Source of the DNA: Psychrobacillus sp040274765
GTDB taxonomy: Bacteria > Bacillota > Bacilli > Bacillales_A > Planococcaceae
DNA length: 15,901 bases
Assembly (NCBI GenBank): GCA_040274765.1
Contig: JBEMAY010000070.1
Location: 1-15,901 of the forward strand
Direction of reading: 5' to 3'
Made by a program: the position numbers and the translations under genes. A model generated the notes under the pieces. That model was not told where the DNA came from and searched no databases. It saw only the letters and a program-made list of their open reading frames with translations. Shown here in pieces: positions 1-7,930 of the stretch (positions are counted from its first letter, which is position 1; every line of letters starts with the position of its first letter).

Positions 1-1
1 A

Positions 2-2311
2 GAAGGTCGTGCAATTCGTCTTCACCCTCTAGTATGTACAGCATATAATGCTGACTTTGATGGTGACCAAATGGCTGTTCACGTTCCTTTATCAGCAGAA
101 GCTCAAGCGGAAGCTCGTCTATTAATGCTTGCAGCACAAAACATTTTGAACCCGAAAGATGGTAAACCAGTCGTTACACCTTCTCAGGATATGGTATTAG
201 GTAACTATTACTTAACACTAGAGCGTAAAGGTGCAATGGGTGAAGGTTCAACATTCTACGGTCCAGAAGAAGTTCTAATTGCTTATAACACTGGTCATGT
301 ACATTTGCATACTCGTATTGCAATTGCGGCATCATCATTAAAAAATCCGACATTTACGGAAGAACAAAACAAGATGTTATTATTAACTACTGTAGGTAAA
401 GTTATTTTTAACGAAATACTTCCTGAAACGTTCCCGTATATTAACGAACCAACGGATTATAATTTACAAATTGAAACACCAGAAAAATATTTCATCTCTA
501 CAACAACTGATGTGAAAAAACATATTGAATCGATGGACCTTGTACAACCATTCAAGAAAAAAATTCTAGGTAATATCATCGCTGAAGTATTTACTCGTTT
601 CCATATTACAGAAACTTCTAAAATGCTTGACCGTATGAAAGCACTTGGATTTAAGTACTCTACTAAAGCTGGTATTACGATCGGTATCTCAGATATCGTT
701 GTACTTCCAGACAAAGGTGAGATTCTTGAAGAAGCACAAGGAAAAGTAGATAAAGTATTGAAACAATTCCGTCGCGGTCTAATAACAGAAGAAGAGCGTT
801 ATGCAAGCGTTATTGGACATTGGAGTAGAGCAAAAGAAGTTATTCAAGAAAAACTAATGAAATCATTAGATAATATGAACCCAATCTTCATGATGAGTGA
901 CTCTGGTGCCCGTGGTAACGCGTCCAACTTTACTCAACTTGCAGGTATGCGTGGTCTGATGGCCAATCCGGCTGGTCGAATTATCGAACTTCCGATCAAG
1001 TCATCGTTCCGTGAAGGTTTAACAGTACTTGAATACTTCATCTCTACACATGGTGCACGTAAAGGTCTTGCCGATACAGCACTTAAAACAGCCGATTCAG
1101 GTTACCTGACTCGTCGTCTTGTTGACGTAGCGCAAGATGTAATCGTACGTGAGGATGACTGTGGTACGGACCGAGGCTTACTAATAGGTTCTCTTATGGA
1201 AGGAACGGAAGTTATTGAAGAGTTTGGCGAACGTATTGTTGGTCGTCATACGAAGAAAACAATTTTCCATCCTGAAAAAGGGCACGTTATATTAGAAAGA
1301 GACGGCTTGATTACTAATGAAATCGCACGTTTGATTGAAGATGCAGGAATTACTCAATTAACGATCCGCTCAGCATTTACTTGTAATACGAAGCACGGTG
1401 TATGTAAAAAATGTTACGGCTTAAACTTAGCTACAGGAGACAAGGTAGAGGTAGGGGAAGCGGTAGGTATTATCGCAGCTCAATCTATCGGAGAACCTGG
1501 TACTCAGTTAACGATGCGTACATTCCATACAGGTGGGGTTGCCGGTGATGATATCACACAAGGTCTACCACGTATCCAAGAGATCTTCGAAGCTCGTAAT
1601 CCAAAAGGGCAAGCGGTTATTTCAGAGATTACAGGTACAGTTACGGAAATCGATGAAATTAGAGAAGGACAAAAAGAAATTACAATTCAAGGTAATGTAG
1701 AAACTCGTAAATACTTAGCTCCATACAATGCTCGTCTAAAAGTTCAAGTTAATGACGTAATTCAACGTGGTCAAGTATTAACAGAAGGTTCTATTGATCC
1801 TAAAGAATTGTTAAAAGTAAAAGATGTTTCAACGGTTCAAGAGTACTTACTAAAAGAAGTACAAAAAGTTTATCGTATGCAAGGGGTAGAAATTGGTGAT
1901 AAGCATATCGAAGTAATGGTTCGCCAAATGCTTCGTAAAGTGCGCGTAATTGAAGCGGGAGAAACTGACTTGCTTCCAGGCTCACTATTAGATATTCATC
2001 AATTTGCTGAAGCGAACAAAGAGGCAGTCCTACAAGGTAAGATTCCTGCAACTTGTCGCCCAGTGATCCTTGGTATTACAAAAGCTTCTCTTGAAACAGA
2101 ATCATTCTTATCAGCGGCATCATTCCAAGAAACGACTCGTGTCTTAACAGATGCAGCGATTAAAGGAAAACGTGATGAATTACTTGGATTGAAAGAAAAC
2201 GTAATTATTGGTAAACTAGTTCCTGCTGGTACTGGTATGCAACGTTACCGTCAAATCCAAATAACTAAAAACGAATCTGATGCTGAAAAAGAAGCAGTAA
2301 ACGCAGAATAA
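2..2311 (+). CDS. rpoC: DNA-directed RNA polymerase subunit beta', 3' part (5' end outside window)
   Basis: This is the largest catalytic subunit of RNA polymerase. The reading frame is already open at position 2 and gives 769 residues; from memory the Bacillus protein is about 1200 residues, so roughly the first 430 are missing. Visible landmarks in order are the active-site magnesium motif NADFDGDQ at 47-70, the bridge-helix region beginning SGARGN near residue 301, and a zinc site made of Cys387, Cys461, Cys468 and Cys471 (fragment numbering). The trigger loop follows, around GEPGTQLTMRTFHTGG. It runs straight on into the downstream conserved segment, so the large insertion found in the trigger loop of E. 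coli beta' is absent, as expected for Firmicutes. The C-terminal tail is short and acidic. No frameshift is seen. Identification is certain. Confidence 0.98.
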   Translation, partial: EGRAIRLHPLVCTAYNADFDGDQMAVHVPLSAEAQAEARLLMLAAQNILNPKDGKPVVTPSQDMVLGNYYLTLERKGAMGEGSTFYGPEEVLIAYNTGHVHLHTRIAIAASSLKNPTFTEEQNKMLLLTTVGKVIFNEILPETFPYINEPTDYNLQIETPEKYFISTTTDVKKHIESMDLVQPFKKKILGNIIAEVFTRFHITETSKMLDRMKALGFKYSTKAGITIGISDIVVLPDKGEILEEAQGKVDKVLKQFRRGLITEEERYASVIGHWSRAKEVIQEKLMKSLDNMNPIFMMSDSGARGNASNFTQLAGMRGLMANPAGRIIELPIKSSFREGLTVLEYFISTHGARKGLADTALKTADSGYLTRRLVDVAQDVIVREDDCGTDRGLLIGSLMEGTEVIEEFGERIVGRHTKKTIFHPEKGHVILERDGLITNEIARLIEDAGITQLTIRSAFTCNTKHGVCKKCYGLNLATGDKVEVGEAVGIIAAQSIGEPGTQLTMRTFHTGGVAGDDITQGLPRIQEIFEARNPKGQAVISEITGTVTEIDEIREGQKEITIQGNVETRKYLAPYNARLKVQVNDVIQRGQVLTEGSIDPKELLKVKDVSTVQEYLLKEVQKVYRMQGVEIGDKHIEVMVRQMLRKVRVIEAGETDLLPGSLLDIHQFAEANKEAVLQGKIPATCRPVILGITKASLETESFLSAASFQETTRVLTDAAIKGKRDELLGLKENVIIGKLVPAGTGMQRYRQIQITKNESDAEKEAVNAE

Positions 2312-2315
2312 CTTT

Positions 2316-2357
2316 ATATTAGGGAGAGTTAATAATAATTCTCCCTAATATTTTCTT
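2316..2357 (+). terminator. Intrinsic terminator after rpoC
   Basis: A perfect 12-bp inverted repeat (left arm ATATTAGGGAGA at 2316-2327, right arm TCTCCCTAATAT at 2340-2351) with a 12-nt loop is followed by a T-rich tail. It begins five bases after the rpoC stop codon and should end the rpoB-rpoC transcript before the str operon promoter. Confidence 0.85.
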
Positions 2358-2365
2358 GTTAAGTG

Positions 2366-2394
2366 TTGACACTTTTTGCAGGGAATGATAATAT
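2366..2394 (+). promoter_or_regulatory. Sigma-A-type promoter of the str operon
   Basis: A consensus -35 box TTGACA (2366-2371) is followed by a 17-bp spacer and a -10 box TAATAT (2389-2394). The TG dinucleotide at 2386-2387 makes this an extended -10 promoter. Transcription should start near 2401, leaving a leader of about 40 nt before ybxF. Its position directly after the rpoC terminator supports it as the main promoter for ybxF to tufA. Confidence 0.85.
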
Positions 2395-2441
2395 ATTTAA
2401 GGTTGATAGTTATCGGACTTGTAGCTTTGGAGGATATGTAA

Positions 2442-2690
2442 ATGTCTTATGAAAAAGTAAAACAAGCAGACAAAACGATCATAGGTACAAAGCAAGCAGT
2501 AAAAGCAATGAAAAAAGGGCTTGTCAAAGAAGTATATATTGCACTTGATGTAGAATTGAGAATCATCGAATTAGCACGTCAGACAGCACAAGAAAATGAT
2601 GTCCCAATTACTTATGTCGAGTCTAAAATAGACCTTGGTAGAGCCTGTGGATTGCGTTTAGGCGCTTCCGTTGTGGCTATTACTGTGTAA
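2442..2690 (+). CDS. ybxF: L7Ae-family ribosomal protein-like RNA-binding protein (YbxF)
   Basis: This small 82-residue protein belongs to the L7Ae/L30e/S12e family, which binds kink-turn RNA. The family pattern is clear: an N-terminal IIGTKQAVKAMKKG segment, a central helix around ELARQTAQENDVP, and a C-terminal DLGRACGLRLGASVVAI segment. The homologue sits at the same place in Bacillus, between rpoC and rpsL, and is called YbxF or RplGB there. The start is set by a GGAGG ribosome binding site eight bases upstream. It is the first gene after the str promoter and is separated from rpsL by a hairpin with a U-rich tail. I see no obvious kink-turn motif in the adjacent untranslated RNA, so autoregulation is not supported by the sequence. 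The exact cellular role of this family in Bacillales is uncertain. Confidence 0.93.
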   Translation: MSYEKVKQADKTIIGTKQAVKAMKKGLVKEVYIALDVELRIIELARQTAQENDVPITYVESKIDLGRACGLRLGASVVAITV

Positions 2691-2691
2691 C

Positions 2692-2726
2692 AGTTTTTGT
2701 GTAAAGCACAAAGACTTTGTTTTTAC
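2692..2726 (+). terminator. Weak intrinsic terminator or attenuator between ybxF and rpsL
   Basis: The left arm AGTTTTTGTG (2692-2701) and right arm CACAAAGACT (2707-2716) form a 10-bp stem with one G-U pair and a 5-nt loop, followed by TTGTTTTTA. The stem is mostly A-U, so it should be leaky. No convincing promoter lies between it and rpsL, so the downstream genes would depend on read-through. Confidence 0.5.
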
Positions 2727-2787
2727 CCAAAAAATGAACCACCTGGATGTGTGGTATTAAAAGAACAAATGAAGGGAGGAATAATCG

Positions 2788-3207
2788 ATGCCTACAATTA
2801 ACCAATTGGTACGTAAGCCTCGTAAATCCAACATCACGAAATCAAAGTCTCCAGCATTAGGAAAAGGCTACAATAGCTTTAAAAAATCAGCTACAGATCT
2901 TAACTCGCCACAAAAGCGTGGGGTTTGTACTCGTGTTGGGACAATGACGCCGAAAAAACCAAACTCAGCACTTCGTAAATATGCTCGTGTACGTTTAACA
3001 AATACGTTAGAGGTAACAGCTTATATTCCAGGAGAAGGACACAACCTACAAGAACATAGTGTTGTACTTATCCGCGGAGGACGTGTAAAAGACTTACCAG
3101 GGGTACGTTACCATATCGTACGTGGTGCTCTTGACACAGCTGGTGTTACTGGTCGTATGCAAAGCCGTTCTCTATACGGTGCAAAACGCCCTAAAGTTAA
3201 AAAATAA
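2788..3207 (+). CDS. rpsL: 30S ribosomal protein S12
   Basis: S12 sits at the decoding centre of the small subunit and controls accuracy of codon reading. The protein has 139 residues and carries the Gram-positive internal extension (roughly residues 26-39) absent from E. coli S12. The conserved core GVCTRVGTMTPKKPNSALRK and the PGVRYHIVRG segment are intact. Lys56 (in TPKKPNS) and Lys101 (in VKDLPG), the residues at which substitutions give streptomycin resistance in Bacillus, are both the wild-type lysine. The start is fixed by an AGGGAGGA ribosome binding site and by alignment of the N-terminal PTINQLVRKPR. rpsG follows after 41 bases, and no terminator lies between them. Confidence 0.98.
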   Translation: MPTINQLVRKPRKSNITKSKSPALGKGYNSFKKSATDLNSPQKRGVCTRVGTMTPKKPNSALRKYARVRLTNTLEVTAYIPGEGHNLQEHSVVLIRGGRVKDLPGVRYHIVRGALDTAGVTGRMQSRSLYGAKRPKVKK

Positions 3208-3248
3208 TATATTCAATAAATTGACATTCGTCGAAAGGAGGAAAACAC

Positions 3249-3719
3249 ATGCCTCGTAAAGGTCCTGTTTCCAAACGTGACGTGTTACCAGATCCAATTT
3301 ATAATTCGAAACTAGTAACTCGTTTAATTAATAAAATGATGATTGATGGTAAAAGAGGTACTTCTCAAAAAATTCTATACGGTGCGTTTGATCTTGTGAA
3401 AGAACGTTCTGGTAAAGATGCATTAGAAGTATTTGAAGCTGCATTAACTAACATTATGCCAGTTCTTGAAGTTCGTGCTCGTCGTGTTGGTGGTGCAAAC
3501 TACCAAGTACCGGTTGAAGTACGTCCTGACCGTCGTTATACTTTAGGTCTTCGCTACCTAGTAAACTATTCACGTCTTCGTGGAGAAAAAACTATGGAAG
3601 AGCGTTTAGCTAATGAAATTCTTGATGCATCTAACAACACTGGTGCTTCTGTTAAGAAACGTGAAGATATGCACAAAATGGCTGAAGCTAACAAAGCATT
3701 TGCTCACTATCGTTGGTAA
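3249..3719 (+). CDS. rpsG: 30S ribosomal protein S7
   Basis: S7 is a primary 16S rRNA binding protein that nucleates assembly of the 30S head and borders the E-site tRNA. The 156-residue length is normal for the family. The N-terminal PRKGPVSKRDVLPDP, the central LEVRARRVGGANYQVPVEVRPDRR segment and the C-terminal HKMAEANKAFAHYRW are all typical. An AAAGGAGG ribosome binding site precedes the ATG. It is the third gene of the str operon, with fusA 50 bases downstream. In E. coli S7 represses this operon by binding the rpsL-rpsG gap, but here that gap is only 41 bases and shows no strong fold, so that control is not evident. Confidence 0.98.
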   Translation: MPRKGPVSKRDVLPDPIYNSKLVTRLINKMMIDGKRGTSQKILYGAFDLVKERSGKDALEVFEAALTNIMPVLEVRARRVGGANYQVPVEVRPDRRYTLGLRYLVNYSRLRGEKTMEERLANEILDASNNTGASVKKREDMHKMAEANKAFAHYRW

Positions 3720-3769
3720 GATTCTAATACAATCATACTCTAATCCGAAATTGGAAGGAGAAATACAAT

Positions 3770-5848
3770 ATGGCTAGAGAGTTCTCCTTAGAAAAAACAC
3801 GTAATATCGGTATCATGGCTCACATCGATGCTGGTAAAACGACTACTACGGAGCGTATTCTATACTACACTGGTAAAATCCACAAAATTGGGGAAACTCA
3901 TGAGGGTGCATCACAAATGGACTGGATGGAGCAAGAGCAAGAACGTGGTATCACGATCACTTCTGCTGCGACAACAGCTGCTTGGGATAATCACCGTGTA
4001 AACATTATCGATACACCTGGACACGTAGACTTCACAGTTGAAGTTGAACGTTCACTTCGTGTACTTGATGGTGCGGTTACAGTACTAGATGCTCAATCTG
4101 GTGTTGAACCACAAACTGAAACAGTATGGCGTCAAGCTACAACTTATGGCGTACCACGTATTGTTTTCGTAAACAAAATGGACAAAACAGGTGCAGACTT
4201 CCTATATTCTGTAGGAACTCTTCGTGACCGTCTACAAGCTAACGCTCATCCAATTCAGTTACCGATCGGTGCTGAAGATGAATTCAGCGGTATCATTGAC
4301 CTAGTGACAATGAAAGCTACTGTATACGGAAACGATTTAGGTACTGATATCCAAGAAGTTGAAATTCCAGAAGAATACAAAGCACAAGCTGAAGAATACC
4401 GTGAAAAACTAGTGGAAGCGGTAGCTGAACTTGATGAAGATCTAATGGAAAAATATCTTGGTGGAGAAGAAGTTACGAACGAAGAATTAGTTGCTGGTAT
4501 CCGTAAAGGTACTCTTAACGTAGAATTCTATCCAGTAGTATGTGGTACAGCATTCAAAAACAAAGGTGTTCAAAAAGTTCTTGATGCAGTAGTTGCTTAC
4601 CTTCCATCACCACTTGATATCCCAGCTATGAAAGGTATCGATCCTGATAGCGAAGAAGAAGTAGAACGTCATTCTGACGATGCTGAACCATTCTCTGCGC
4701 TAGCGTTTAAAGTTATGACTGACCCTTATGTTGGTAAATTAACTTTCTTCCGCGTATATTCTGGTACTCTTCAATCTGGTTCTTACGTACAAAACTCTAC
4801 TAAAGGTAAGCGTGAGCGCGTAGGACGTATCCTACAAATGCATGCTAACTCTCGTGAAGAGATCTCACAAGTTTACGCTGGAGATATCGCTGCAGCAGTA
4901 GGCTTAAAAGATACAACAACTGGTGATACACTATGTGATGAAAAGTCTCTAGTAATTCTTGAATCTATGGAATTCCCTGAGCCAGTTATCTCACTTTCAG
5001 TAGAACCAAAAACAAAAGCTGACCAAGATAAAATGGGTCAAGCTCTACAAAAATTAGCTGAAGAAGATCCAACATTCCGCGTTCACACTGACCAAGAAAC
5101 TGGTCAAGTAATCATCGCTGGTATGGGTGAACTTCACCTTGATATTCTAGTTGACCGTATGCGTCGTGAATTCAAAGTAGAAGCTAATGTAGGTGCTCCT
5201 CAAGTATCTTACCGTGAAACTTTCCGTTCATCGGCTCAAGTTGAAGGTAAATTCGTTCGCCAATCTGGTGGACGTGGTCAATTCGGACACGTTTGGATCG
5301 AATTCTCACCAAACGAAGAAGGAAAAGGCTTTGAATTTGAAAATGCTATCGTTGGTGGTGTAGTACCACGTGAATATATCCCAGCTGTTGAAGCAGGTCT
5401 TCGTGACGCTCTAGACAACGGGGTAATCGCTGGATTCCCATTAATCGATATCAAAGCTAAATTATTCGACGGATCATATCATGATGTTGACTCGAATGAG
5501 ATGGCATTTAAAATTGCAGCATCTATGGCATTGAAAAATGCTGTATCTAAAGTAAACCCAGCACTTCTTGAGCCAATCATGAAGGTAGAAGTTGTTATTC
5601 CTGAAGAATATTTAGGAGACATCATGGGTGATATCACATCTCGTCGTGGACGCGTTGAAGGTATGGATGCTCGTGGTAACGCACAAGTAGTACGTGCAAT
5701 GGTTCCACTTGCTGAAATGTTTGGATATGCAACGTCATTACGTTCAAATACACAAGGTCGTGGAGTATTCTCGATGGTATTTGACCACTATGAAGATGTT
5801 CCAAAATCAATTGCTGAAGAAATTATCAAAAAACATAAAGGTGAATAA
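3770..5848 (+). CDS. fusA: Translation elongation factor G
   Basis: EF-G is the GTPase that drives tRNA-mRNA translocation and, with ribosome recycling factor, splits ribosomes after termination. The protein has 692 residues, the normal length. The GTPase motifs are complete: P-loop AHIDAGKT (residues 17-24), switch I RGITIT (59-64), DTPGH (81-85) with the catalytic histidine, and NKMD (135-138). Domain II and the later domains follow, including the RQSGGRGQFGHVW segment of domain IV. A GGAAGGAG ribosome binding site precedes the ATG. Codon choice is highly biased (CGT, GGT, GAA), as expected for a very highly expressed gene. A stem-loop lies in the 116-base gap before tufA. Confidence 0.98.
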   Translation: MAREFSLEKTRNIGIMAHIDAGKTTTTERILYYTGKIHKIGETHEGASQMDWMEQEQERGITITSAATTAAWDNHRVNIIDTPGHVDFTVEVERSLRVLDGAVTVLDAQSGVEPQTETVWRQATTYGVPRIVFVNKMDKTGADFLYSVGTLRDRLQANAHPIQLPIGAEDEFSGIIDLVTMKATVYGNDLGTDIQEVEIPEEYKAQAEEYREKLVEAVAELDEDLMEKYLGGEEVTNEELVAGIRKGTLNVEFYPVVCGTAFKNKGVQKVLDAVVAYLPSPLDIPAMKGIDPDSEEEVERHSDDAEPFSALAFKVMTDPYVGKLTFFRVYSGTLQSGSYVQNSTKGKRERVGRILQMHANSREEISQVYAGDIAAAVGLKDTTTGDTLCDEKSLVILESMEFPEPVISLSVEPKTKADQDKMGQALQKLAEEDPTFRVHTDQETGQVIIAGMGELHLDILVDRMRREFKVEANVGAPQVSYRETFRSSAQVEGKFVRQSGGRGQFGHVWIEFSPNEEGKGFEFENAIVGGVVPREYIPAVEAGLRDALDNGVIAGFPLIDIKAKLFDGSYHDVDSNEMAFKIAASMALKNAVSKVNPALLEPIMKVEVVIPEEYLGDIMGDITSRRGRVEGMDARGNAQVVRAMVPLAEMFGYATSLRSNTQGRGVFSMVFDHYEDVPKSIAEEIIKKHKGE

Positions 5849-5897
5849 TTAATTTTTCATCTTGATTCAAGCATAACTTTCTTGTAGTGTATGAATT

Positions 5898-5924
5898 ATA
5901 GGGACTACTTGTCCCTATCTTTTA
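5898..5924 (+). terminator. Stem-loop with short U tail between fusA and tufA
   Basis: A perfect 8-bp inverted repeat (ATAGGGAC at 5898-5905, GTCCCTAT at 5911-5918) with a 5-nt loop is followed by CTTTTAT. It could be a leaky terminator, an RNA-processing site or a 3'-end stabiliser. I could not find a convincing sigma-A promoter downstream of it for tufA, so full termination here is unlikely. Confidence 0.45.
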
Positions 5925-5964
5925 TCATAAAAAAAACAAACAATTACTGAGGAGGATTTCTCTA

Positions 5965-7152
5965 ATGGCTAAAGAAAAATTTGACCGTTCCAAAACACAT
6001 GCTAACGTTGGTACAATCGGACACGTTGACCATGGTAAAACAACTTTAACTGCTGCAATCGCTACAGTTCTTTCTAAAAAAATGGGTGGAGTAGCGAAAT
6101 CTTACGCTGACATCGATAACGCTCCTGAAGAAAAAGAGCGCGGAATTACAATCAACACTTCTCACGTTGAATATGAAACTGATACTCGTCACTACGCTCA
6201 CGTAGACTGCCCAGGACATGCTGACTATGTTAAAAACATGATCACAGGTGCTGCTCAAATGGACGGCGGGATCTTAGTAGTATCTGCTGCTGATGGCCCA
6301 ATGCCACAAACTCGTGAACACATTCTTTTATCTAAACAAGTAGGTGTTCCTTACCTAGTTGTATTCATGAACAAATGTGACATGGTTGATGACGAAGAAT
6401 TACTTGAATTAGTTGAAATGGAAGTTCGTGACCTTCTTTCTGAATACGATTTCCCAGGCGATGACATTCCAGTAATCAAAGGTTCTGCTCTTAAAGCTCT
6501 TGAAGGAGAGCCAGAATGGGAAGAAAAAATCGTTGAATTAATGGACGCTGTAGATAACTACATCCCAACTCCAGAACGTCAAACTGACAAACCATTCATG
6601 ATGCCAGTTGAGGATGTATTCTCAATCACTGGTCGTGGTACAGTTGCTACTGGACGTGTTGAGCGTGGACAAGTTAAAATCGGTGACGTTGTAGACATCA
6701 TCGGTATTACTGAAGAAGCAAAATCAACTACTGTAACAGGTGTTGAAATGTTCCGTAAGCTTCTTGACTATGCAGAAGCTGGAGACAACATTGGTGCTCT
6801 TCTTCGTGGGGTTTCTCGTGAAGAGATCCAACGTGGTCAAGTTTTAGCTAAACCAGGTTCAATCACACCACACACAGACTTCAAAGCTGAAGTTTATGTT
6901 CTATCTAAAGAAGAGGGTGGACGTCACACTCCATTCTTCTCAAACTACCGTCCTCAGTTCTACTTCCGTACAACTGACGTAACAGGTGTTTGTAACTTAC
7001 CTGAAGGTGTAGAAATGGTTATGCCTGGAGATAACATCGAAATGACTGTATCTCTAATCTCACCAATCGCTCTTGAAGAAGGTACTAAATTCTCTATCCG
7101 TGAGGGTGGACGTACTGTAGGCGCTGGTGTAGTTGCTACTATCACTAAATAA
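5965..7152 (+). CDS. tufA: Translation elongation factor Tu
   Basis: EF-Tu carries aminoacyl-tRNA to the ribosomal A site in a GTP-dependent way. The 395-residue protein has the full G-domain set: GHVDHGKT (residues 19-26), switch I ERGITIN, DCPGH (81-85) with the catalytic His85, and NKCD (136-139). Domains II and III follow, with the conserved GRVERGQVK segment and the C-terminal REGGRTVGAGVV. The start is fixed by a GAGGAGG ribosome binding site. It is the last gene of the str operon and is followed by a strong terminator. Codon use is extremely biased, matching very high expression. In Bacillus subtilis tufA is a single-copy gene; whether this genome has a second copy cannot be judged from this window. 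Confidence 0.98.
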   Translation: MAKEKFDRSKTHANVGTIGHVDHGKTTLTAAIATVLSKKMGGVAKSYADIDNAPEEKERGITINTSHVEYETDTRHYAHVDCPGHADYVKNMITGAAQMDGGILVVSAADGPMPQTREHILLSKQVGVPYLVVFMNKCDMVDDEELLELVEMEVRDLLSEYDFPGDDIPVIKGSALKALEGEPEWEEKIVELMDAVDNYIPTPERQTDKPFMMPVEDVFSITGRGTVATGRVERGQVKIGDVVDIIGITEEAKSTTVTGVEMFRKLLDYAEAGDNIGALLRGVSREEIQRGQVLAKPGSITPHTDFKAEVYVLSKEEGGRHTPFFSNYRPQFYFRTTDVTGVCNLPEGVEMVMPGDNIEMTVSLISPIALEEGTKFSIREGGRTVGAGVVATITK

Positions 7153-7166
7153 TTTTAAATAATTGT

Positions 7167-7201
7167 AAAAACCATCTCGTGACGACGAGGTGGTTTTTTT
7201 T
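7167..7201 (+). terminator. tufA: Strong intrinsic terminator after tufA
   Basis: The core stem pairs ACCATCTCGT (7171-7180) with ACGAGGTGGT (7185-7194) around a GACG tetraloop with one G-U pair. An upstream A run and a downstream run of eight or so T residues extend it. It closes the str operon and separates it from the two-component genes. Confidence 0.92.
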
Positions 7202-7202
7202 A

Positions 7203-7211
7203 TGTTAAAAT
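7203..7211 (+). promoter_or_regulatory. Possible extended -10 promoter for the response regulator gene
   Basis: The sequence TGTTAAAAT is an extended -10 element (TG, one base, then TAAAAT at 7206-7211) starting immediately after the T tract of the tufA terminator. No recognisable -35 box lies 16-18 bases upstream, because that stretch is the terminator stem. Transcription would start near 7218, ten bases before the AGGAGG site at 7228. A perfect 8-bp palindrome GTGTACAC (7213-7220) overlaps that start. Confidence 0.35.
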
Positions 7212-7240
7212 TGTGTACACTGGGAATAGGAGGTAAATAA

Positions 7241-7930
7241 ATGCGAAAAATTATGCTTATAGAAGATGATAATTCTATATTTAACCTATTAAAAGAAAAA
7301 TTTCATCTATGGTCATATGAAGTAGTTGGTCCTACTGATTTTCAACAAGTACTTCCTAGTTTTTTAGAACAGAAGCCTGAGTTAGTTATGATTGATATAC
7401 AGCTTCCAGCATATGATGGCTTCCATTGGTGCAGAGAGATTCGAAGACATTCTAAAGTACCAATTATCTTTCTTTCCTCCAGAGATCACCCAATGGATAT
7501 GGTAATGGCCATGCAGATGGGGGCAGATGACTTTGTTCAAAAACCCTTCAATATGGAGGTGTTATTAGCAAAAGTCCAAGCTATTTTAAGAAGGACGTAT
7601 GATTATGGAGAGGAACAGTCAGATATTGTACATTGGAACAGTGCGGTTATTGATTATTCCAGGAGTACAATTTCTAAAGAAGAACATGAGACTGAGCTTA
7701 CGAAAAATGAGTTATTTATCCTTAGAGTTTTAGTGCAGTCTGTTGACAAAATTGTTTCTAGAGATGAGCTCATGAGAAAGCTATGGGATGATGAAAAGTT
7801 TGTCAATGATAACACCCTTTCTGTAAATGTTAATAGATTACGCTTAAAACTAGAACAGATTGGATTAGAGGATGTCATTCTTACAAAGAAGGGACTAGGA
7901 TATTTAGCTGTTACTAAGGAGGAATTATGA
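7241..7930 (+). CDS. bceR: OmpR-family response regulator, BceR-like
   Basis: This DNA-binding regulator has 229 residues. The N-terminal receiver domain has acidic residues Glu8, Asp9 and Asp10, phosphoacceptor Asp52 (in MIDIQLP), Ser79 and Lys101 (in QKPF). The C-terminal winged helix (about residues 135-227) includes LTKNELFILRVL and the recognition region NTLSVNVNRLRLKL. The receiver sequence IQLPAYDGFHWCREIR is characteristic of BceR-type regulators, which control a neighbouring antimicrobial-peptide ABC transporter. An AGGAGG ribosome binding site lies seven bases before the ATG. The stop codon overlaps the kinase start (ATGA), so the two are translationally coupled. Codons such as AGA and ATA are much commoner than in the flanking ribosomal genes. 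The BceR-type assignment is firm; the inducing compound is unknown. Confidence 0.92.
   Translation: MRKIMLIEDDNSIFNLLKEKFHLWSYEVVGPTDFQQVLPSFLEQKPELVMIDIQLPAYDGFHWCREIRRHSKVPIIFLSSRDHPMDMVMAMQMGADDFVQKPFNMEVLLAKVQAILRRTYDYGEEQSDIVHWNSAVIDYSRSTISKEEHETELTKNELFILRVLVQSVDKIVSRDELMRKLWDDEKFVNDNTLSVNVNRLRLKLEQIGLEDVILTKKGLGYLAVTKEEL

Noticed and set aside
2691..2787. Kink-turn target for the L7Ae-like protein in its own downstream RNA
   Set aside because: I could not find the paired GA/GA with a three-base bulge between two stems that defines a kink-turn.
3221..3226. TTGACA in the rpsL-rpsG gap as a promoter
   Set aside because: No -10 box occurs 16-18 bases downstream; the -10 position would fall on the ribosome binding site and start of rpsG.
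5849..5964. Separate tufA promoter in the fusA-tufA gap
   Set aside because: Candidate boxes such as TTGATT (5862) or TATCAT (5923) have no partner at acceptable spacing.
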